NCBI GenBank assembly: GCA_020633195.1
Contig: JACKEC010000016.1
Location: 682,001 to 746,000, forward strand
DNA: 64,000 bases
From: Sandaracinaceae bacterium
GTDB lineage: Bacteria; Myxococcota_A; Polyangia; Polyangiales; Sandaracinaceae
Direction of reading: 5' to 3'
Shown here: one piece after another, positions 16,736 through 24,670 of the stretch
Numbering within the stretch: position 1 is the first letter of the stretch
Layout of the letters: every line of letters begins with the position of its first letter
Position numbers and translations under genes: made by a program
Notes under the pieces: model-generated
Database searches by the model: none
What the model saw: the letters and a program-made list of their open reading frames with translations, nothing else
Told to the model about the DNA's origin: nothing

Positions 16736-17254
16736 ATGCGTTTTCTAGGTGGGTGGTATAGGGGGCACCGAGCCCTACCGCGAGCTCTCGCGATCTGGCA
16801 CACAGCTCCGATCCTTCTGGGGCTTGCCGCGTGCGGATGCTGCGATCTGCAGGGTCCAGCTTACCTTGTGGGCGAACTCGGAACAGACATTGGTCGCTAT
16901 GAAGTGGCTTGGAGCGAATCGAATGACGGCTACCAATTCGAGACTGCGGTCGTCGATTGCTATCGATGGGAGCCGCCCGAGATACCGAGCCCTCCCATGT
17001 TCGAACTATACGGACCCGATGGGGCGATTGACCTCCCCGTTGGGGTTCTTCGGAATGTCCCGGGCGATACAGAGGACTGCGGGTCCTTCGATCGCGTAGA
17101 GTATCATTTTGGCAGGCTCCCACCTGGTAGCTACCTGCTCGTTCATCGACTGTCGTCGGTACCCATGTACATACATCTGAGCGGCGACGCGGGGCGTGTA
17201 ACGTCGTTTGAAGGCGAGGATGCACTCGTGGCGACCCTGGTCTTCCGAGAGTGA
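16736..17254 (+). CDS. Small lipoprotein, A+T-richer than its neighbours
   Basis: A 172-residue protein from the ATG at 16736 (MRFLGGWYRG). A hydrophobic stretch ending in LGLAACGC makes a lipobox, although it is unusually far in (about residue 32). The TTG at 16721 would add five residues. The body is beta-rich and acidic (YEVAWSESNDGYQFETAVVDC, SYLLVHRLSSVPMYIHLSGD). Codons such as TAT, CGA, AAT and TTC/TTT mixtures are visibly commoner than in neighbouring genes, which suits recent acquisition. It is the first gene inside the left dif-like repeat. No family recognised. Confidence 0.75.
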   Translation: MRFLGGWYRGHRALPRALAIWHTAPILLGLAACGCCDLQGPAYLVGELGTDIGRYEVAWSESNDGYQFETAVVDCYRWEPPEIPSPPMFELYGPDGAIDLPVGVLRNVPGDTEDCGSFDRVEYHFGRLPPGSYLLVHRLSSVPMYIHLSGDAGRVTSFEGEDALVATLVFRE

Positions 17255-17571
17255 GCGCGGCGTACGACCGGGCATCGGCCGTGGCTGCATCTGCTGGCTC
17301 GAGCCGGCCAAAGGCCGCAGGTCCGCACAATGCCGCCAGGTGACTCGGAAGTCACCGTCGTCGTCACGCGGCACGTCCGATGACATGGCGAGCCACAGGC
17401 TCTGACTCCAGGGCTCGAAGGGGTCAGCGGTCCCATCGATGGTAGGTCGGGGGCGAGGAAGTTGTCTCCACGACCTTGGTCATCGGAGATGGACTGCCCC
17501 AGGCGGACGCGGGGAGCGCTGATGCGTCGACCGACGATGCCGGGCGGACGCGGAAGCCGCGGGACGGGCGC
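17255..17571. other. Gene-poor stretch of 317 bp in the island
   Basis: I see no convincing gene. It contains one perfect hairpin, GGTGACT-CGGA-AGTCACC at 17339-17356, which may terminate the lipoprotein transcript. A short plus-strand frame (17476-17658) reads with Asp/Ala/Gly runs like a lipoprotein linker but has no signal or body, so it may be a remnant or chance. Confidence 0.5.
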
Positions 17572-18582
17572 TCACTCCGCGAGCTGGACCCCCGCGCGCG
17601 GGCAACCGTCGGGTCCGCATCGCTCGCGTCCCTCGACGATCTCGGCCACATCCGATGACGACTCCGCCGCCGTCCAGCCATGCGGCCCGAGGCGGAAGAT
17701 CGTCTCGTCGATAGGCCAGGCGTCCGTGGCGGCGTGCTCCCGCGCGAGCGCCTGAAGGCGCGCGACGTCCTCGGCGTTCGCGTCGCCGGTGAAGAGCACC
17801 ACGTCGCGGCTCGGCGCCGCCACGAGGAGCTCGCCCTCGACGGTCTCGGCGAGCGGGCGCCAGGCTTCGGGCAGAAGGAGACGCGAGGACTCGTAGCTGT
17901 CCCCCGCGGTGAGGCGTCGGATCCGCGAACCGGCCTCGACCGGCGCGTGTCCGAAGTCGCGGCAGGCGACGCGCAGGTTCCGGAGGGCGAGGCGATCGAG
18001 CGCCTCCGCGTCGAGGCCGAGCCGAGCGGCCGACTCCGGCATCAGCATCGCCATCGAGCTCGGGAGGTCCTGAACGTAGACCGTGACCAGGTCCCCGATG
18101 AAGGGGCGGTGCACCGGTAGGGAGGCCTCGAGCTCGTTCTCGGGGACGCCGTCCTCGCGCATCGCGACGCGGAGCTCGTCGAGGTACTCCCGGGGCTTGA
18201 TCACCGCGCGCACCGCGCTGGCGTCGATCGGGGCGGGCCCGCCGCCGAGCTCGAGGGCGCTGCGCAAGAGCTCGATCTGCGTATCCACGCCGGCTGCACA
18301 GAGGTCCGGCGCATCACGACACACCGCGAGCAGCGGCTCGAGGTCGGCTCGTGCGCGGACGTCGGGTCCGACCGCGACCGCGATCTCGAGCGGCCCGAGG
18401 ACCTCCACGCTCGCCCCCGCCATGCCCTCCTCGATTCGCTGCGATACGCGACACGAGAAGCGCATCTCCTCGGTCGGTCGCGCTCCGCATCCGTCGTCTG
18501 CGCGCTCGAGCAGCTCCGCCTCGTGCGCGCAGCCCAGAAGCGCCGCGGCGAGTGCGGCCACCATCCCGATCCTCTTCGTCAT
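17572..18582 (-). CDS. DUF1444 (YtpQ-like) family lipoprotein
   Basis: A 336-residue protein starting at the ATG at 18582 with signal MTKRIGMVAALAAALLGC (Cys 18). The middle and C-terminal parts carry the pattern of the DUF1444/YtpQ family: GDLVTVYVQDLPSSMAML, then LGLDAEALDRLALRNL, and near the end LLVAAPSRDVVLFTGDAN. B. subtilis YtpQ is a soluble cytoplasmic protein of unknown role. Here the domain is attached to a lipobox and so would sit outside the inner membrane. An extra N-terminal segment of about 110 residues includes several Cys. The gene lies alone inside the island, facing away from the repeat array at 18766. Confidence 0.82.
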   Translation of the reverse strand: MTKRIGMVAALAAALLGCAHEAELLERADDGCGARPTEEMRFSCRVSQRIEEGMAGASVEVLGPLEIAVAVGPDVRARADLEPLLAVCRDAPDLCAAGVDTQIELLRSALELGGGPAPIDASAVRAVIKPREYLDELRVAMREDGVPENELEASLPVHRPFIGDLVTVYVQDLPSSMAMLMPESAARLGLDAEALDRLALRNLRVACRDFGHAPVEAGSRIRRLTAGDSYESSRLLLPEAWRPLAETVEGELLVAAPSRDVVLFTGDANAEDVARLQALAREHAATDAWPIDETIFRLGPHGWTAAESSSDVAEIVEGRERCGPDGCPRAGVQLAE

Positions 18583-19112
18583 CTTCGGCCCCCGTGGTGT
18601 GTCGGTGACGACAGCATGGCCGCGATGCGGGTTGGCGCGACTCGGCGCCGCGACGCTCATAACAGCCTGAGATCATGTGGGTTACTCGAGAGCCGGAGCG
18701 ACATGTTCAGGTCGCACGCAGACCTCGTCCAGCGCTCGCACCGTCCCGATGGCTCTCCGCCCGGGGAGAACCGTCCGATGTACGTCGCGGCGGGGGAGAA
18801 CCGTCCGATGTACGGGGGGGAGAACCGTCCGATGTACGTCGCGAGGGAGAACCTCCGCGAGGGAGAACCGTCCGATGTACGTCGCGAGTCGGGGAGAACC
18901 GTCCGATGTACGTCGCGAGTCGAGGGCACGAATCGTTCCCTTGCAGCCCAAGCCGATGAAGAAGCGAGCGGCCGCGGTGCCCGCTGAGCAGCCTTCACGT
19001 CCTCAGAGGGTCGAAATCGGCCCCGTGCGCTTCCATGACGACCAAGCGCACGCACGAGCGCGCCGCCCAGGCTGTAGGTGGACGAGCGCGCTCCTCGATG
19101 AGCGGTCTGTCG
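18583..19112. other. Intergenic stretch holding the REP-like array
   Basis: 530 bp lie between the DUF1444 gene and the end of the transposase gene. The only structure seen is the repeat array at 18766-18917. The open frames across it (for example reading GENRPMYVA repeatedly) simply follow the repeats and are not counted as genes. Confidence 0.6.
18766..18917 (+). repeat. Array of five GAGAACCGTCCGATGTACG repeats (REP-like)
   Basis: Five copies of the motif GAGAACCGTCCGATGTACG start at 18766, 18796, 18820, 18863 and 18894; a sixth, decayed copy (GAGAACCTCCGCGAGG) sits near 18846. Most copies continue into GTCGCG, making a near-palindrome around CGATGTACGTCG. Spacing is irregular (24-43 bp), unlike a CRISPR. 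The same motif occurs inverted at 20588-20607 on the other side of the transposase gene. Arrays of this type next to a Y1-like transposase suit REP/RAYT biology. Confidence 0.85.
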
Positions 19113-20447
19113 TCAGACAGGTGGGTCGGAACCACGGGGGCGTCGGGATGGGCCGCGCCGACGGTCGCGGAGCGTGACCACGCGGGCCGGTGCGCAACGC
19201 TGTGGGCGCGCGTCGAAGCGGTGCCGCGTCACCGACGGCGGTCGATCTTCTTCGGGCTCCGCGCTCGTCGTCTCCGCGCGCTCCGCGTCCGCGCTCGCCG
19301 TGTCCGCGCTCGCCGTGTCTGCGCGCTCCGCGTCCGCATCGCACTCCTCGACGATCGCTGCGGCTTCCTCTCGAAGCGCGGCGCGTACCTCGTCGAGGAG
19401 GTCGTGGGGCACCGCGCCGCGGCGCGCACCCTCGAGCTCGGCCCGGACCTCGTCGAGGGTCGGCCCGGGCCGGGCCACGATCGCTTGAGGCGGAGCTTCC
19501 TCCTCGACCGGCTCGCCGCGGTACTCGCGCGCCGCGTAGGTCCCGAAGGGGTAGGCGGCCGCCAGGTCGCCGGACCGCCGCGCGATCCGCGTCGCGTGAT
19601 GGCTCGCTCGGAAGGCGCGCACTTCCCGGGCGCCCTCGACGCGCATGCGGCGGCCGACGATCCCCCGCGCCCCGATCCGGAACGTCGGGACCGGCTGCCC
19701 GCCGGTCTCTCGCAGGGTTCTGGGCTCGCTCCAAGGGTGAAGACCCCGCACCTCGCGCGCCCCCAACGGCGCTCGTCGGCGGCTCTGCGCGATCGCGCTC
19801 AGGGCCGTCTCGCTCAGCTTGTTCATGTGATGAACGAGCGCGTCGAGGTCACCGCCGAACGCGCGGTAGAGCTCGGGCGGCGGCGTGACCACGAGGCGGA
19901 GCACCTCGGGGCGGTCGGCGCCGAAGTACAGCTCGGGTCGGCGCACCTCGAGGAAGCCTGTCTTCCACAGCCCAAAGTCGAAGGTGGGCTGCGGCATGTG
20001 CTCGGGGCGTCGGACCAGCCCCGCCGCGACCGTGTTCAGGTGGTGATAGATGAGGTGGCTCGCCTGCGCGGCCGCATCGACCAGTCGCATCCGGTGCGTC
20101 TGCCGGTCGTCGAAGAGCTCTCGCGGCGCGTCGTAGCGCTGCTCGCACAGCACCGCGTGGAGACCACAGCTGATGTCGCGATTCAGGCGCCGCAGGAACT
20201 CCGGGAGGTTGTCCGTTCGAGGCGTGACGTCGCCGTGGTAGTGGCTGACGACCGTGGTGAAGTAGTGGACCGCCACGCCGGTGTGACGCTGAGCGTCCGC
20301 CAGGCTGTAGAGGCAGACGTCGCCGACGCGGGGATCCCACGGCGCCAGGAAGGCCTTGCGACAGACCGTTCGACGCGTGATCGCCGTCGTCGCGCCTGCG
20401 ACGTAGATGCCCGGAGGAGACACCCCGGCGCACGGTGCACACGTCAC
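19113..20447 (-). CDS. Y1-type (RAYT/IS200-like) transposase-family protein
   Basis: This 444-residue protein follows the plan of the Y1 transposase-like family common in myxobacteria: the opening PPGIYVAGATTAITRRTVCRKAFL, then LYSLADAQRHTGVAVHYF, then VVSHYHGDVTP, whose H69-Y-H71 replaces the HUH metal-binding motif. The later LIYHHLNTVAAGLV corresponds to the family's 'NPVAAGLV' block. The catalytic Tyr cannot be assigned with confidence. Residues of about 260-444 are an Arg/Glu-rich, disordered-looking tail. Translation probably starts at the GTG at 20447. The gene is flanked by copies of one short repeat on both sides in opposite orientations, the arrangement expected for a REP-associated transposase. 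It could be active or domesticated. Confidence 0.78.
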   Translation of the reverse strand: MTCAPCAGVSPPGIYVAGATTAITRRTVCRKAFLAPWDPRVGDVCLYSLADAQRHTGVAVHYFTTVVSHYHGDVTPRTDNLPEFLRRLNRDISCGLHAVLCEQRYDAPRELFDDRQTHRMRLVDAAAQASHLIYHHLNTVAAGLVRRPEHMPQPTFDFGLWKTGFLEVRRPELYFGADRPEVLRLVVTPPPELYRAFGGDLDALVHHMNKLSETALSAIAQSRRRAPLGAREVRGLHPWSEPRTLRETGGQPVPTFRIGARGIVGRRMRVEGAREVRAFRASHHATRIARRSGDLAAAYPFGTYAAREYRGEPVEEEAPPQAIVARPGPTLDEVRAELEGARRGAVPHDLLDEVRAALREEAAAIVEECDADAERADTASADTASADAERAETTSAEPEEDRPPSVTRHRFDARPQRCAPARVVTLRDRRRGPSRRPRGSDPPV

Positions 20448-20786
20448 GCCGGAAGAGCGCTCGTGTGATCTCGCGGACTTGCAGCCGCCGATCGGCGAAG
20501 CCGGCGAGATCGGCGTGGCGATCGCCGCGCCTCCGGCTCGTCAGGTATGTGGTGCGCCGTGCGCTCGACGCTTGACTCGACGAGTTGCGACGCACATCGG
20601 ACGGTTCCACCGTTCGCTGAGAGTCGGCTACCTGTGGGCCGTACCGATCGCGAAGATCCGCGACGCCCCTCCTGAGGCGACATTCCCGACGCAGCGGTCG
20701 CTGCGGCTCAGTGGTGCGTGGATCGCGCGCAGCTCCTCGACCCGTTCCGCGCGACCCTGACGGTCGGCCGCGACCGCTTGGGCGCC
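20448..20786. other. Intergenic region between transposase and ABC-3C operon
   Basis: 339 bp without a supported gene. It contains the single inverted copy of the REP-like motif at 20588-20607. It presumably holds the transposase promoter and the end of the ABC-3C operon; no clear terminator hairpin was found. Confidence 0.55.
20588..20607 (-). repeat. Single inverted copy of the REP-like motif
   Basis: CGACGCACATCGGACGGTTC is the reverse complement of the array motif at 18766-18917 with one mismatch in 20. It lies 141 bp upstream of the transposase start, so the gene is bracketed by oppositely oriented copies. Confidence 0.75.
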
Positions 20787-22577
20787 CTACTTCACCGCGG
20801 TCACGGGACCGAGAAACCACGAATGACGCTCCCCAGGGAACGGCGGATCCCACTGGACCTCGTTCTTCGCGAGCGGCAGTCCGCTGCTGAGCGAAATCAC
20901 GAGCTGGATCCGGTCCGGATGCTGAGCTCCCAGTTTCCTCAGCTCGCGCATGTACGCCTCGAAGTCCTCCGTCTTCAGCTCGTGCTGCTTCGGGGCGTCG
21001 AGGAGGAGCAGCCCCGGGTGTGCGCCTCCACCACCCAGCGAAGTCTCGAGACGCGCAGCGTGGAACGCGAGCATGAATCGCGTTCGGGAGCTGCCGCTGG
21101 GGCCGTTCGTGTCGCGCAGTGGCACCCCGTCGATGGTGACCCGGAACGAACTGTCGATAGTCACCTTGCCATGGTCGTTCGTGCCGAGGAGCGTGAGCCA
21201 GCGATCGAAGATCTTATCGAACGACCTCCGCATTTCGGCGTCGCGCGCGTCTCGTTCTTTCCGTGCAGCGTCGTGGTTGCGGATGTCGGTCTCGATGCGG
21301 TCGCGATCGGCACTGAGCTGGTCTCGCGCGAGTCGTTCGGCCTGGATCTGCTCAGCGATCGCAATGCCGTTCGAGACGCGGGCGAGTTCGCGCGCAACCG
21401 TGTCCACCAGCGTCGAGACCTTCTGGGCGCCGCTCGCCTTCGCGAGCCCCTCGTACTCCGAGCGGACCTGCGCGAGCGCCACCGCGCTCGCCTCGCGTCG
21501 ATCCCGCAGCGCCGCGATCTCGCTGTTGGACGAGTCCATCGCGGCGGCCACGTCCTTCAACTGATCGCGAAGGTAGAGAACCCGCTTGCCGTACGACGTT
21601 GCGACGTCTTTGCCCTGGAAGAACTGGCAGCTGCTGTTCCCGCAGAATCGTCGGAACGCCTGCGCCGCAACCTCGTTCGATCCGACGACTTCGAGATCGC
21701 CCTTGACCTCTTCGGTGAGTCGATCGAGCGCGGCCCGTCGTCGGCGCGCGTTGCTCAGCCTCATCTCGATCTCGTCGAACTCCGCACGCGCTGCGTTCAC
21801 CCGGGTCCGCATCCCCTCGTTGGCCTCGGCAAATGCGGTCACCACACCGTCGAAGCTCCGCAGCTCCTGTTGGAGGCGCTCACGTGCATTGCGAAGCTGG
21901 TCGATCCCTCCCGTCTCGCTCTTGAGCGCGCTCTTGGCGAGCGAGTCGATCGTCCGCGTGCGGACATCGATCTCGCGCGCGAGGCGCGCAACCTGGCGCT
22001 CCATGCGCTCGCGCATCCGGTCGCGCTCGACGTCATGCTTCGGTGAGAGCCCGAACAGGAGACGCGCTACCTCCTCGGCCTGGTCCCTGATGAAGTCCTT
22101 GGCGTCGAACGCGGCATACGGCATAGACCAGCCCTTGTCCTGGTCGATGGCGAACGCTGGAACGAGGACGCTGGTGTACACGGGGCAGGTCCCGCCACTC
22201 TTCGCCGTCCAGTCACGGCGTGGGATCCCCAACAGCGCCAAGATTGCGGCGCTAAACCCACCCTCGAGATCGTACGTGCGCACCTCGTCGCCGACTTGGA
22301 TCGATGCGTCCAGCCCGGTGGAGAACGCGCGCTCGATCGTGGCGTTGCGGCCGTCTGAGGCACGCAGTGCCAGGCGGACGCCCGTACACCGAGACCAGAC
22401 CGGCTCGGCGACCTGCCGCGTCCCGCCCAGTGCCCAGTAGAGGGCGCACATCAGTACCGTCTTTCCAGATCCGTTCTCGCCGTGGATCAGTGTGAGGAAC
22501 TCGCCGAACGCGTGTTGCGGTAGCGCGAGCCCGCCCGGCTTCGGCAGCAGCTCGATCGATAGGAGGCGCGGACTCAC
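20787..22577 (-). CDS. SMC/Rad50-like ATPase of an ABC-3C-type conflict system
   Basis: A 596-residue ABC ATPase of the SMC/RecN/Rad50 type. Walker A is GENGSGKT at 33-40; a signature-like NGPSGSSRTR lies at 491-500; Walker B is GLLLLDAP at 522-529. Between them two helical, charged stretches (about 185-300 and 335-450) look like antiparallel coiled coil, with a C-x4-C pair (C312, C317) near the turn that could bind zinc. In ABC-3C systems (classification of Krishnan, Burroughs, Iyer and Aravind) such an ATPase is encoded beside a small middle component and a nuclease-bearing effector; both are present here. It starts with GTG at 22577 and overlaps the preceding gene by 4 nt, so translation is probably coupled. 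A repair ATPase is the alternative. Confidence 0.85.
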   Translation of the reverse strand: MSPRLLSIELLPKPGGLALPQHAFGEFLTLIHGENGSGKTVLMCALYWALGGTRQVAEPVWSRCTGVRLALRASDGRNATIERAFSTGLDASIQVGDEVRTYDLEGGFSAAILALLGIPRRDWTAKSGGTCPVYTSVLVPAFAIDQDKGWSMPYAAFDAKDFIRDQAEEVARLLFGLSPKHDVERDRMRERMERQVARLAREIDVRTRTIDSLAKSALKSETGGIDQLRNARERLQQELRSFDGVVTAFAEANEGMRTRVNAARAEFDEIEMRLSNARRRRAALDRLTEEVKGDLEVVGSNEVAAQAFRRFCGNSSCQFFQGKDVATSYGKRVLYLRDQLKDVAAAMDSSNSEIAALRDRREASAVALAQVRSEYEGLAKASGAQKVSTLVDTVARELARVSNGIAIAEQIQAERLARDQLSADRDRIETDIRNHDAARKERDARDAEMRRSFDKIFDRWLTLLGTNDHGKVTIDSSFRVTIDGVPLRDTNGPSGSSRTRFMLAFHAARLETSLGGGGAHPGLLLLDAPKQHELKTEDFEAYMRELRKLGAQHPDRIQLVISLSSGLPLAKNEVQWDPPFPGERHSWFLGPVTAVK

Positions 22578-23062
22578 AGGAGTCGCAGCTCCTCGTGACG
22601 GGTTCGCATCGCCGACGTGCGCAACGCCTCCAACAGTGTCGCCGCGTCGGACTTCTCGCCTCGAGTCCTATGTACGAACGTTCGCCCGTTAGTGAGTAGT
22701 TCAAGAGCTCGCGCACCGTCGCGGTCATGCACTTGGACCATGCCGGTGCTTTCCAAGAAGGAAATCGCGTCGGCGGCGGTGGACCGGACCCGGAACGACC
22801 ACTGGAGTCTCCGTCCGACCGACTCGAACTGCGGAAAGCAGTCCATCAGGATCAGGCCGACTCGCAGACCCGCGTCGGGAATGCGAAGCCGAACGCGTCC
22901 CGGCAACGACAAGGCAGCGACGATCGCGAACGCCACGATCGGGAGCTGCACGGCGTCATAGAGAGGCTCGTCCATGGCGGCCATCGTGCGGTCGTCGCTT
23001 GGACTCACGAGCCGAACCGTTCCAGTTCCGAGCTGGGCGAGTAGGTCGTCGAGATCATCCAC
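22574..23062 (-). CDS. Putative ABC-3C middle component (small wHTH-like protein)
   Basis: A 162-residue protein starting at a GTG. Position, size and coupling define it: it lies between a DUF4297-type effector and an SMC-like ATPase, overlapping the first by 8 nt and the second by 4 nt. It has a central hydrophobic stretch (LYDAVQLPIVAFAIVAALSLPG). Its C-terminal half reads like a winged helix (AADAISFLESTGMVQVHDRD, then ALELLTNGRTFV), as described for ABC-3C middle components, which are thought to link ATPase and effector. I cannot assign it to a specific middle-component family without a profile search. Confidence 0.75.
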   Translation of the reverse strand: MDDLDDLLAQLGTGTVRLVSPSDDRTMAAMDEPLYDAVQLPIVAFAIVAALSLPGRVRLRIPDAGLRVGLILMDCFPQFESVGRRLQWSFRVRSTAADAISFLESTGMVQVHDRDGARALELLTNGRTFVHRTRGEKSDAATLLEALRTSAMRTRHEELRLL

Positions 23063-24323
23063 TGGGTTCCTCCGATGCCATCGCGAACACGAGCCCCATG
23101 ACGGTCTGGGCGTCGAGGTGCGGCAGACCGCGTACCGCGTCGAACGCTCCAGCGGTTGCCTCGGCCGCGGTGCGGAGGTCCGCCGTCGGCATCCCGTTGC
23201 GGAGTTGATCGAGCAGCGGCTTGGTGCGGCCTCGGACCTCCATGATTACGTCGTCGGTCAGGGTGTCGCGATGCTCCGACAGCCACTTGAGCCAGTTGAC
23301 GCGTAACCTGCACGCTGCCGCGATCATCGGCCCGTCCATTCCGCTCGCCTTGCAGAGTCGGTGCAAGCGGGAATACTCGCGAACGTTCGCGCTTCCGCCG
23401 TTGATCAGTTCGCGGTACCCCGACGGCGATAGAGCGAGCAACGAGAGCACCTCGTCGATGGCGATCGCCTTCGACGATCGGATCTCGTCCTCGCTCGGAA
23501 GCGGCTGGACAGGAAGAACGAGATGCGACTTCGCGCGGACGCGAGCGATCAGGTCAGCCGCGACGCGGCGCTGTTCGGTCGTCTGGAGGTCCACCTCGCT
23601 GAGATCGTAGATCCGCTGACCAATCAGACCGATCACGACGTCGGCCTGACCGGGACGGCCTCGAGCGTTCTCGATCCTCAGGCGTGTGATCAGGTCCCAC
23701 ACGTCTTGCGAAGTGATCGTCGAGTCACGCGCCTGATAAGCGGCAAGCAACTCCGCGAACAGCGCCTGCGCCTCGGGGTCCAGCATCGAAGGACCGGCTC
23801 GGGGTTGCGACCGCACCGCGGCTGCTGCCGTGAGGAGTGCGAGGAAAGCGTCGTCTGTCGCCTCGTGGGTGCTGACGAAGGCAAATGCGGCACACGCGCC
23901 AGGGAAGTTCCGCTGATGCTCGAGCAGCCTCTCGGCGATCCCAACGTCCACGGTCGGCTTGAGGGGCTTCCGCGGCTTAGATTTGACGGTCTTCTTCTTC
24001 GTCGGGTTGCGGGCAACGGCCGGTGCGGTCTGCTTCACGTCGATGCGCGGGCGCTTCCCGACAACGCCGAGAATCTCGCTCATGGGCCACGGGCCGGCCT
24101 TGTTGGAACGCGCCTTGACCTGGAAGAACTCGTACGTCGGCTGTCCGCCGCTCCGCTCGACCACGTAGTCGTCGTGCCACTCGCAGTACACGCACGCGTC
24201 CGTGCCCTGCGCCAGCAGCTCCAAGCACGCGAGCGCAGCCTCACCGTACTGGAACTCGTACTGCGCTCCGGTTCGCGGGCCGACCTGCTCGCGGGGCACG
24301 ACCGTGCCCAACCGCCTGGACAT
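23055..24323 (-). CDS. DUF4297 (Cap4-type) nuclease, putative ABC-3C effector
   Basis: This 422-residue protein begins, after about 15 residues, with the DUF4297/Cap4 nuclease pattern: GAQYEFQYGEAALACLELL (19-37), an acidic EWHDDYVV (48-55) and YEFFQVKAR (64-72). The last carries the QxK of the restriction-like nuclease core. DUF4297 nucleases cut double-stranded DNA in CBASS (Cap4) and in several ABC-3C loci. A basic linker (KKKTVKSKPRKPLKP) leads to a helical C-terminal region of about 270 residues, where an ABC-3C partner-binding domain would be expected. It is the first gene of the three-gene operon, starting at the ATG at 24323. No cGAS-like cyclase is nearby, so CBASS is unlikely. DNA cleavage in response to phage is inferred. 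Confidence 0.85.
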   Translation of the reverse strand: MSRRLGTVVPREQVGPRTGAQYEFQYGEAALACLELLAQGTDACVYCEWHDDYVVERSGGQPTYEFFQVKARSNKAGPWPMSEILGVVGKRPRIDVKQTAPAVARNPTKKKTVKSKPRKPLKPTVDVGIAERLLEHQRNFPGACAAFAFVSTHEATDDAFLALLTAAAAVRSQPRAGPSMLDPEAQALFAELLAAYQARDSTITSQDVWDLITRLRIENARGRPGQADVVIGLIGQRIYDLSEVDLQTTEQRRVAADLIARVRAKSHLVLPVQPLPSEDEIRSSKAIAIDEVLSLLALSPSGYRELINGGSANVREYSRLHRLCKASGMDGPMIAAACRLRVNWLKWLSEHRDTLTDDVIMEVRGRTKPLLDQLRNGMPTADLRTAAEATAGAFDAVRGLPHLDAQTVMGLVFAMASEEPSG

Positions 24324-24670
24324 GGGCCACGAGGGTACACCAGTCGGGCGGGTTGATGTCTCCGGAGAGGATGGGGGCGGCTAGGGCAGCACACGTTAGT
24401 TTGCGCGATAGTTGTTGAGCAAGCGCGCTTGGCGGCAGTGTTGCAGTCCGCGCGTCTCTTGTGGCGTCGCAGTCTCGTTGGCGTGGGTTCGGTCCACGCC
24501 TACGCGGCCGATGAACTCGCCGCGTCGGTCTCTCGAATCGCCGGCTGCTCGACGTCTCTGATTGGGTGACCATCGCCAGCCGCCAGAGTAGGCAGACGTC
24601 GGACGCTTCCTCTAGCACCGAGCAGGTGCCGATTTGAACCGATGGCGAGCAGAGGGCGCGCCGCGGGAGC
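24324..24670. other. Upstream region of the ABC-3C operon (347 bp, no gene)
   Basis: No gene was found. The base composition is more even than around it. A 12-bp perfect palindrome, CAAGCGCGCTTG, lies at 24420-24431, about 97 bp upstream of the nuclease start. It might be an operator, but palindromes of this length are not rare in G+C-rich DNA. No clear -10/-35 pair could be fixed. Confidence 0.4.

Noticed and set aside
17476..17658. Short DAG-rich plus-strand frame
   Set aside because: No signal peptide, ribosome site or globular part; mentioned only in the region note.
18766..18917. CRISPR array
   Set aside because: Repeats are short (about 19 bp), spacers are 5-24 bp and irregular, and there are no cas genes.
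18677..18987. Small genes across the repeat array (GENRPMYVA or ATYIGRFSP peptides)
   Set aside because: Open in several frames on both strands because the repeats lack stops; no start site or body outside the repeats.
23055..24323. CBASS effector (Cap4)
   Set aside because: DUF4297 also occurs in CBASS, but there is no cyclic-nucleotide synthase or SAVED domain here; the ATPase and middle protein point to ABC-3C.
24600..24650. tRNA 3'-end fragment (GGTTCAAATC on the minus strand) as an integration target
   Set aside because: The T-loop-like string has no pairing T-stem or acceptor stem, so it is not a tRNA remnant.
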